Shown here: piece by piece, positions 58,483 to 64,000 of the stretch
How the letters are laid out: each line of letters begins with the position of its first letter
Numbering within the stretch: the stretch's first letter is position 1
Assembly: GCF_000380245.2 (NCBI RefSeq)
Contig: NZ_HG428741.1
Coordinates: forward strand, 3,386,558-3,450,557
Source: Bacillus massiliigorillae
GTDB lineage: Bacteria; Bacillota; Bacilli; Bacillales; DSM-1321
Reading direction: 5' to 3'
DNA length: 64,000 nucleotides
The notes under the pieces: model-generated
What the model was told of the DNA's origin: nothing
Databases searched by the model: none
The model's input: only the letters and a program-made list of their open reading frames with translations
Translations under genes and position numbers: made by a program

Positions 58483-59184
58483 TTAGTTAAGGGCAAAAAT
58501 AAAACCTTTTTGAGAATCATACGTAATTGTATAACCTAATCCATTCGCTAACACACTTATAGGAGCATATAATTCATTATTATATGCAAGTGTTGGAACG
58601 GGCATTGGTGTCTTCAAACCATTTTCATACACCGCTCTTGATCCAAGCCTACATATTAATTGCTTTTGTTGATATACAACTTCAACGGCTTGAATATTTT
58701 CATAAATAGCTACATCAGCTCCTAACAATTCCGATGTTTCTTTAATAGGAATCATTACTTCACTTCTATACGGATAAGCAACAACTGTTATTGATTCATT
58801 ACCATTTTGTATTTTCACCTTCATTGAATCTTTGATAGGCAATTGTTCCTGCGATACTCCGATCGCTGCTGAGCGTGACCATTTAGACCATGATTCCATA
58901 ACTTCATTTGTTTGGTTTATCTGTTTATTTTTTTGATTCTGTATGCGTTCTTCATACTGTACATCATCATCCTCTTTATGTTTATCCCCATCATCTCCGT
59001 ACTTATGCTCATTATGTTCTCTCTTCTCATCATCCTCTTTATGCTTATATCCATCATCTCTATACTTATACTCATTATGTTCTCTCTTCTCATCGTCACC
59101 ATCAGCTCGCACAGATAAGTACGTAAAAGAAGTTGTCGCAAACACCAAAATCAGCAATAACAACAGTTTAAAAATGTTTTTCAT
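58483..59184 (-). CDS. Secreted stalk-domain (copper amine oxidase N-like) protein with His/Asp/Glu repeats
   Basis: 233 residues. Signal peptide 1-27 (LLLLLILVFATTSFTYLSVRA). Residues 30-72 are two 21-residue repeats of the form DDEKREHNEYKYRDDGYKHKE, packed with Asp, Glu, His and Lys. Then a Gln/Asn linker, and a C-terminal copper-amine-oxidase-N/stalk domain (VMIPIKETSELLGADVAIY, ELYAPISVLANGLGYTITYD). Such domains bind cell walls or partners; the repeats could bind metal ions. First gene of a four-gene operon with apbE and the ferric-reductase-like gene. Ribosome site AAGGAGGAG. Confidence 0.82.
   Translation of the reverse strand: MKNIFKLLLLLILVFATTSFTYLSVRADGDDEKREHNEYKYRDDGYKHKEDDEKREHNEHKYGDDGDKHKEDDDVQYEERIQNQKNKQINQTNEVMESWSKWSRSAAIGVSQEQLPIKDSMKVKIQNGNESITVVAYPYRSEVMIPIKETSELLGADVAIYENIQAVEVVYQQKQLICRLGSRAVYENGLKTPMPVPTLAYNNELYAPISVLANGLGYTITYDSQKGFIFALN
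58975..59100. repeat. Tandem 63-base coding repeat
   Basis: Two direct copies of a 63-base unit inside the stalk-protein gene, differing at about ten positions; encodes the two 21-residue metal-ligand-rich repeats. Confidence 0.8.
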
Positions 59185-59499
59185 AACACTCCTCCTTTTC
59201 CAACAGAATAGACAAGAAAGATTAAAATAAAATTAAAAGAATTCTATGTTTTCTAACCAAATTGAGAATGAATCCACTAACCTATATTGCTTTCTCTTAT
59301 ACTGCTATCGGGAAATTTCGCTTTGTATATTGAGGGTAGTTTAGTTTCATAAGATTATTGTGGGAATCAAGATTTTTAACGATAGTAACAATAGGCATAA
59401 ACAAAGATAACGTCCACTTTATTTTATAATTTCAAGGCATATTCGATTGATTTTCTAAATATGAATAGAGCAAAAGTGTTATTTCGGGGAGGTTATAAA

Positions 59500-60339
59500 A
59501 TGAACGGGGATGATACATCTCTGCATGCTGATACTGGTGTTACATCTGGATTGTTCGTTGAGCGCTCTTTAAATGAAATTCGTTTTTGGGCCAGGATTAT
59601 GAAAGAACACTCTTTATTTCTTCGATTGGGTTTTAGAGCAGAAGATACTCAACTAATTCAAGACGCTAATCAATTTTATCGCTTATTTGAACACATCGAA
59701 CAAACTGCGCATTCCTTTAACAATCAAACAGACCCCGAACAAATAAGAAGATTTAATTCAGAGGTACAACAAGCTGCAACAAATATTTTCGCATTTAAAC
59801 GGAAAGTATTAGGACTAATTCTCGCTTGCAAATTGCCAGGGGCAAATAATTTTCCACTATTAGTTGACCATACAAGTAGGGAAGCTAATTATTTTAGAAA
59901 ACGATTAATTGAATTAAATGAAGGAAAATTACAATCGCTTCCAGATGCCATTATTAAAGAAAATGTCTTCTTCCTAAGGATTATGGCAGACCATGCCAAA
60001 TTTATTGGTCATCTCCTTGATCCGTCAGAAAGGAAACTAGTTGATGTTGCACGGAATTTCAGCAATGATTTTGATCAATTGCTGTATCAAGCAAGAGACT
60101 TAGAATCTATGAAGCCACAATCTCAAACAGTTCCACTATTAGATCAATTCCTTGATCAAAATCGGGTTTCGGTCGCATCTCTTAGGGACTTCAAGAAAAC
60201 AGCCCGTGATCTAATTGAGCAATGTAAAATAAAGAGTATTATTCATCCTCTATTAGCAGACCATGTTTTCCGGGAAGCCGATAGGTTCCTTGAAATCATT
60301 GATATGTTTGACGCGCATCTTACAGGCGGTACCCGGTAA
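59500..60339 (+). CDS. DUF2935 double ferritin-like-bundle protein
   Basis: 279 residues: two similar helical halves. First: RSLNEIRFWARIMKEHSLFLRLGF and FNSEVQQAATNIFAFKR, LVDHTSREANYFRK; second: DAIIKENVFFLRIMADHAKFIGHLL, DFKKTARDLIEQCKIKS, LLADHVFREADRFLE. Conserved Glu/His (EH, DH, HTSRE, HVFRE) suggest metal binding. DUF2935 proteins are common in spore formers, and function is unknown. ATG 59500 follows GGGGAGG; an ATG at 59461 has none. A remnant of a second copy lies at 40995. Confidence 0.87.
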   Translation: MNGDDTSLHADTGVTSGLFVERSLNEIRFWARIMKEHSLFLRLGFRAEDTQLIQDANQFYRLFEHIEQTAHSFNNQTDPEQIRRFNSEVQQAATNIFAFKRKVLGLILACKLPGANNFPLLVDHTSREANYFRKRLIELNEGKLQSLPDAIIKENVFFLRIMADHAKFIGHLLDPSERKLVDVARNFSNDFDQLLYQARDLESMKPQSQTVPLLDQFLDQNRVSVASLRDFKKTARDLIEQCKIKSIIHPLLADHVFREADRFLEIIDMFDAHLTGGTR

Positions 60340-60408
60340 CCTAGATAATAGAAAAGTTAAAGAATGTGTATGTTGGGTTAATAAAGCATGAGTGCTTGAA
60401 TAAAAATC

Positions 60409-60433
60409 GAGTTGCGGCGGCAGCTCTTTTTTA
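60409..60433 (+). terminator. Terminator after the DUF2935 gene
   Basis: GAGTTGC/GCAGCTC (one G-U pair), four-base loop, then TTTTTT. Confidence 0.75.
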
Positions 60434-60565
60434 TTTTCATCAGAGTTAAACACCTTAAACGTTGTTTCATCCAGAGCGTTGTCATAAGGACTGGAGATAT
60501 GAGATTATTTATATACTAATACAAAACAATAACTCAGAAGCAATTAGTTGGGAAGGAGTCCGATA

Positions 60566-61648
60566 ATGACGAAAAAAGAGAACAACTGGGAGGACTTTTT
60601 GCGTGGAAGTGCTGTCGATAGATGTGCAGTGGAGGTACTTGCAAGAAATAATAGGAATCTGCGGGCATTTTCTATTTTAGGCATTATAATGATGTCTTTT
60701 GCAATCATATTCGGCTGGCTTATGCGAGATATTTTCACATTTAGCACTGAGTTCATTGTCATGTGGGTGTATTTTTTGGTCATGTATCTGTTCAACAGGT
60801 TTACCACAGGTAATATAAAACGTGTTACTACTGTCTTTTATCTTTGGATTATACCGATTATGATAATAGGAATTATTATGGGCACATTCGGAGATCCGAA
60901 AGAGCCTTCCATCACGATTATGGTATTCCTGTGTGTCCTACCAATGTTTATTTTGGATAAACCATGGAGAATCGTATTATTCATACTTATGAATTCGGTG
61001 GTATACACCATATGTTGTTATATGGCAAAGACAACAGAGTTATTCATGGCTGATATGATTGATTTAATACTATTTACTGTACTTGGGGTCGGTGTCAATT
61101 GTCTTATCCTTCAAGATAGAATCAACAATGTGGAATATGCTATGGAAATGCGACTTATAGCAGAAACAGATGCGCTGACGGAACTCAATAATCGAGGTGC
61201 GGGCGAGGAGAAAGTCAGACAGTTAATGAGACAAGGAAAAAGTGGAATGCTTTTACTGATTGATGTTGACAACTTCAAAGATGTCAATGACCGATATGGA
61301 CACTTAAATGGTGACAATGTTCTAAAATCTGTTTCCCTTTGTTTGAGGCAGTCATTTCGTGACAACGATGTAGGTATTCGTTTTGGTGGAGACGAGTTTA
61401 TGATATTTGCACAAAGCTTAGAAAATCAGGAGGACGGAAGAATATACATAGACCGTATCATACAGAAAATTCGTCGTTTATCCATTCCCGACATGCCAGA
61501 GTATCATTTTTCCGTCAGCATCGGTGCTGCATTTTTTCAGCATGAAACCCACAAAAGCTTCGAGACGATTTACCGTGAAGCAGATGAAGCCCTTTATCAG
61601 GCGAAGCGTAGTGGTAAGGATTCCTATTCTTTCTCACAGGACACCTAA
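60566..61648 (+). CDS. Membrane diguanylate cyclase (GGDEF)
   Basis: 360 residues. Six hydrophobic segments at 35-195, then a GGDEF domain at 200-355 with TDALTELNNRGAGEEK, LLIDVDNFKDVNDRYGHLNGD and active-site GGDEF in GIRFGGDEFMIF; SVSIGAAFF near the end. All catalytic residues are present, so it should make c-di-GMP. ATG 60566 follows AAGGAG. Stand-alone gene, distinct from the cyclase at 17694. Confidence 0.92.
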   Translation: MTKKENNWEDFLRGSAVDRCAVEVLARNNRNLRAFSILGIIMMSFAIIFGWLMRDIFTFSTEFIVMWVYFLVMYLFNRFTTGNIKRVTTVFYLWIIPIMIIGIIMGTFGDPKEPSITIMVFLCVLPMFILDKPWRIVLFILMNSVVYTICCYMAKTTELFMADMIDLILFTVLGVGVNCLILQDRINNVEYAMEMRLIAETDALTELNNRGAGEEKVRQLMRQGKSGMLLLIDVDNFKDVNDRYGHLNGDNVLKSVSLCLRQSFRDNDVGIRFGGDEFMIFAQSLENQEDGRIYIDRIIQKIRRLSIPDMPEYHFSVSIGAAFFQHETHKSFETIYREADEALYQAKRSGKDSYSFSQDT

Positions 61649-61839
61649 CAGTATAATATCACTGTTCTGATGATGGGACAGGTTATATTTTTTCTGTTTG
61701 TTATTCTTAATTTGATCATATTGCCCTTACCAAATGCACTTATCCTTAATCGGATAGGTGTATTTACACTATAAAAAAAAGAAACTGTTCGTAAAACCCG
61801 TCCGACATCTTTTGAACTCTCACTCAATATCCCTTGTGA

Positions 61840-62092
61840 TGTATGGAAACCTCCGTTCACACGCATATTAACTAGTTAGTCACGCACAGCTTTCCACTCT
61901 TTATCAAAAGATCTTATAATCCTTCCCTTGCTTCTGGAACAAGTACATATCCTCGCTCATCACAAGATCCTTCGTCAAATAATTACGTAAGAAGGATATA
62001 TCAGATTCTACTTCACGCACCTCAAACATCTGCTCTCGACCAGAGTTTGGTTTCCCACCACGACGGACCATTTCATCTGTTGGAATATACAT
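61840..62092 (-). pseudogene. SpoVR remnant
   Basis: Minus strand from 62092: GKPNSGREQMFEVREVESD, ISFLRNYLTKDLVMSEDMY, LFQKQGKDYKIF then a frame change, DKEWKAVRD, an in-frame stop, and LVNMRVNGGFH. This follows the middle of SpoVR, the sporulation/cortex protein, in the right order, but with a frameshift and a nonsense codon and without the N-terminal ~250 residues or C-terminus. A decayed fragment. Confidence 0.8.
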
Positions 62093-62112
62093 GGAACACT
62101 TATGTTAATAAC

Positions 62113-62128
62113 TGAACATAAATGTTCA
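62113..62128. promoter_or_regulatory. ArsR/SmtB-type operator
   Basis: Perfect inverted repeat TGAACAT-AA-ATGTTCA about 100 bases upstream of the arsR-family gene, of the shape bound by ArsR/SmtB metalloregulators. Confidence 0.55.
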
Positions 62129-62230
62129 TTCAATGGTCTCGATTTTCTTTCCCAATGCTTTTTTAAAAAAATAATATGTTATGATTCATTTACTCAATGG
62201 ATTAAACATTTAAACAAAGGAGTCATGCTT

Positions 62231-62587
62231 ATGAAGAATACTGGAAATCTTGATTTATTAGCTCGAGAATTTGAAGACTGTCAAGAAGTGTTAATTGCAA
62301 TTGGAGATCAAACAAGACAATCCATTATCATTGCATTACTAAGCGTTGGTTGTGAAGGAATGCGAGTAGGAGAAATTACAAAGAAAACACATCTCTCCCG
62401 ACCAGCTGTTTCTCACCATATAAAGATTCTAAAAGAAGCCAAAGTAGTGAATCTTAATCGTCAAGGAACAATGAATTACTACTATTTAGATCCAACCAAA
62501 AGCACCATTCGTTTGCTGAAAAATTTAACAGAACATATTGAAGAATACATGACAAATCATTGGGATGCTCCAAAAGAATCTTCATAA
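62231..62587 (+). CDS. ArsR-family transcriptional regulator
   Basis: 118 residues, winged helix: IAIGDQTRQSIIIALL, GMRVGEITKKTHLSRPAVSHHIKILKEAKVV, wing NRQGTMNYYYLD. No Cys-x-x-Cys or obvious metal site, only Cys17 and Cys38, so a non-metal or thiol signal is possible. ATG 62231 sits eight bases after AAAGGAGT; earlier starts have no ribosome site. It is 43 bases upstream of the Old Yellow Enzyme gene, likely the same operon, and then an alcohol dehydrogenase. Confidence 0.88.
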   Translation: MKNTGNLDLLAREFEDCQEVLIAIGDQTRQSIIIALLSVGCEGMRVGEITKKTHLSRPAVSHHIKILKEAKVVNLNRQGTMNYYYLDPTKSTIRLLKNLTEHIEEYMTNHWDAPKESS

Positions 62588-62630
62588 TAAATTTTTTATG
62601 ATACCTATTGGAAAAGGAGATAGACAACAA

Positions 62631-63866
62631 ATGAAAAATTCTACTTTAGGAAATCCACTAAAACTATCTGACAAAGTAACAATTAAAAATCGTTTTCATA
62701 AGTCAGCCATGAGTGAAACGTTAGGTACTAAACAGAATAATCCTACACCGTTATTAGTTACTTTGTATGAGGCATGGGCTAAAGGTGGTGCAGGTCTACT
62801 AGTGACTGGAAATGTGATGATTGATCGCAAAGCTCTAGGTGAACCAGGAAATGTTGTTATTGAGGATGAACGAGATTTAGATATGTTAAAGAAGTGGGCG
62901 CAAGCAGGTACACAAAATGAAACACAATTATGGTTACAGTTGAATCATCCTGGGAAACAATCACCAAAAAGTGTATCGAAAACACCCGTTGCCCCAAGTG
63001 CCATACCACTTTCTGGCCATGTATCAAATATATTTAATAAACCACGAGCTCTTACAGTAGAGGAAATTAAAGATCTTATTAAACGTTTTGGCAACGCAGC
63101 TAGAATTGCAAAAAAAGCAGGATTTACAGGTGTTCAGATCCATGGTGCTCACGGATATCTAGTTAGTCAATTCTTGTCACCTCACCATAACCAACGAAAT
63201 GATGAATGGGGCGGGAGTTTAAATAACCGCATGAGATTTTTGTTAGAAACATATCATGAAATTCGACGTCAAGTGGGAGAAGAATTTCCTATCGGACTTA
63301 AGCTGAACTCTGCTGATTTTCAACGAGGAGGATTTACTGAAGAGGAATCTATGCAAGTATTAAAGAAAATGTCTGAAGTTGGGATAGACTTAATTGAAAT
63401 ATCGGGAGGTAATTATGAAAACCCCGTCATGATGGAAAGTAGTTCAAATAATCGTACCAAAACGAGAGAAGCGTATTTTTTAGAATATGCCGAAAAAGCG
63501 AGAAAAATAATATCTGTTCCTTTAGTTGTAACAGGAGGATTTCGTTCAGAGGAAGGTATGACGAACGCCATCAAAAGCAACGCAGTCGATATGGTTGGGA
63601 TAGGAAAACCATTTGTATTAATGCCTGATCTGCCAAATCGTATTTTTGCAGGTACGTACCAAACAATGGAAATCAAACCTATTAGAACAGATGTTAAATG
63701 GTTAGATGCAAGAGTCGGCTCTATGTTAGATTTAGGTTGGTATGAACAGCAACTTGTCCGAATAGGGAAAGGAAAAAATCCTAAACCAAATTACTGCCCT
63801 TGGTTATCGTTAATCCAGAATATGGCTAATCATGGTTTAGAAGTGTTTAAAAAGAGAAGGGCTTAA
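62631..63866 (+). CDS. Old Yellow Enzyme family NADH:flavin oxidoreductase
   Basis: 411-residue FMN-dependent ene-reductase-like TIM barrel. NRFHKSAMSETLGT (residue ~18), WLQLNHPGKQSP (near 101), GVQIHGAHGYLVSQFLSPHHNQRNDEWGGSL (near 165-195, substrate His and FMN loop), IEISGGNYENP (near 255), TGGFRSEEGM and GIGKPFVLMPDL (near 300-330). No C-terminal Fe-S/FAD domains, so it is the short class. ATG 62631 follows AAAAGGAG. Likely reduces electrophilic enones, consistent with an ArsR regulator upstream and a dehydrogenase downstream. Confidence 0.92.
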   Translation: MKNSTLGNPLKLSDKVTIKNRFHKSAMSETLGTKQNNPTPLLVTLYEAWAKGGAGLLVTGNVMIDRKALGEPGNVVIEDERDLDMLKKWAQAGTQNETQLWLQLNHPGKQSPKSVSKTPVAPSAIPLSGHVSNIFNKPRALTVEEIKDLIKRFGNAARIAKKAGFTGVQIHGAHGYLVSQFLSPHHNQRNDEWGGSLNNRMRFLLETYHEIRRQVGEEFPIGLKLNSADFQRGGFTEEESMQVLKKMSEVGIDLIEISGGNYENPVMMESSSNNRTKTREAYFLEYAEKARKIISVPLVVTGGFRSEEGMTNAIKSNAVDMVGIGKPFVLMPDLPNRIFAGTYQTMEIKPIRTDVKWLDARVGSMLDLGWYEQQLVRIGKGKNPKPNYCPWLSLIQNMANHGLEVFKKRRA

Positions 63867-63937
63867 TAATATTTTTTCTAAGCAATGTTTTATTGAAATC
63901 ATGAAATAGAAACAAACATGATTTGGAGGAATCAGAA

Positions 63938-64000
63938 ATGCAAGCAATGGTTATTGATAAGTACGGGAAATTCCCAATGCGTTTGGCAGAAGTACCTATA
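63938..64000 (+). CDS. Zinc-type alcohol dehydrogenase/quinone oxidoreductase (partial)
   Basis: Only 21 codons before the right edge: MQAMVIDKYGKFPMRLAEVPI, the standard N-terminus of MDR-superfamily alcohol dehydrogenases and quinone reductases. ATG 63938 follows TTGGAGGA. Third gene after arsR and OYE. Confidence 0.75.
   Translation, partial: MQAMVIDKYGKFPMRLAEVPI

Noticed and set aside
58975..59100. Possible CRISPR-like direct repeat
   Set aside because: Only two adjacent units without spacers, and in frame within a secreted protein gene.
58908..59230. Four overlapping open frames on both strands
   Set aside because: Shadows created by the low-complexity 63-base tandem repeat in the stalk-protein gene.
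61645..61839. Rest of the minus-strand open frame after the SpoVR fragment
   Set aside because: After NGGFH the translation matches nothing recognisable; treated as non-coding.

Overview
The window is AT-rich DNA from a low-GC, Gram-positive, spore-former-like member of the Bacillales. The support is: strong AGGAGG ribosome sites with frequent TTG and GTG starts, Bacillus-type FMN and fluoride riboswitches, a CodY box, Fur/PerR-type boxes, a PfeT-type iron exporter, a FusB-like EF-G-binding protein, a SpoVR remnant and a possible SigK promoter. Bacillaceae versus Planococcaceae cannot be settled from the sequence. No rRNA, tRNA, CRISPR array, complete insertion sequence or phage was seen.

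Layout, left to right. 1-2.4 kb: branched-chain amino acid ABC importer (livJ, livH, partial livM, minus strand). 2.7-6.7 kb: small membrane protein, polysaccharide deacetylase, C39-like peptidase, 14-TM drug exporter, then the first copy of a structured intergenic repeat. 7.3-11.4 kb: riboflavin operon ribD-ribE-ribBA-ribH behind TWO tandem FMN riboswitches, each with its own terminator. 11.5-13.5 kb: drug-export ABC pair whose TetR repressor gene is truncated while its operator survives. 13.6-15.5 kb: P1B-4 metal ATPase (PfeT/ZosA type). 16-17.4 kb: brnQ with a CodY box. 17.7-21.7 kb: a three-gene c-di-GMP cluster (FIST-EAL, membrane sensor, GGDEF). 22-25.8 kb: RclA-like flavoprotein with an HxlR regulator carrying an extra Cys cluster, a VTT membrane protein, and a cupin with a Tyr-rich tail. 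26-31.9 kb: arginine deiminase operon arcA-arcB-arcC-arcD plus a small membrane gene, with a divergent XRE regulator. 32-37.7 kb: GntR - CoA-transferase - HMG-CoA-lyase-like - TRAP transporter operon, probably for a methylated hydroxy-dicarboxylate. 38-41 kb: small genes, a second VTT protein, and a fluoride riboswitch with a fluC pair. 41-45 kb: large hybrid histidine kinase and a PAS-methyl-accepting protein. 45.4-50.4 kb: zinc-ribbon microprotein, second repeat copy, SDR, FusB-like protein, CD3324-type protein, MarR plus MFS exporter. 50.9-53.6 kb: ferritin-like protein and a second PfeT-type ATPase. 54-56.5 kb: OmpR-type two-component system and a DUF2231 membrane protein sharing one putative binding site. 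56.6-59.2 kb: four-gene operon of a metal-ligand-rich stalk protein, a small exported protein, ApbE flavinyltransferase and a ferric-reductase-like membrane protein. 59.5-64 kb: DUF2935 protein, GGDEF protein, SpoVR remnant, ArsR regulator, Old Yellow Enzyme and the start of an alcohol dehydrogenase.

Themes. (i) Iron, redox and flavin: riboflavin synthesis, ApbE, ferric-reductase-like protein, two iron-efflux-type ATPases, RclA, an OYE and ferritin-like proteins. (ii) Gene decay: fragments of TetR, FtsX-type permease, DUF2935, SpoVR and a small ORF lie between intact genes. (iii) Layered regulation: two tandem riboswitches, paired pfeT upstream regions with shared repeats, and a direct repeat TTCAG-N6-TTCAG shared by a two-component operon and its neighbour. 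I see no single clearly unprecedented system; the strongest candidates are the tandem FMN riboswitches, the stalk-ApbE-ferric-reductase operon with its two-component neighbour, and the TRAP/CoA-transferase/lyase operon.
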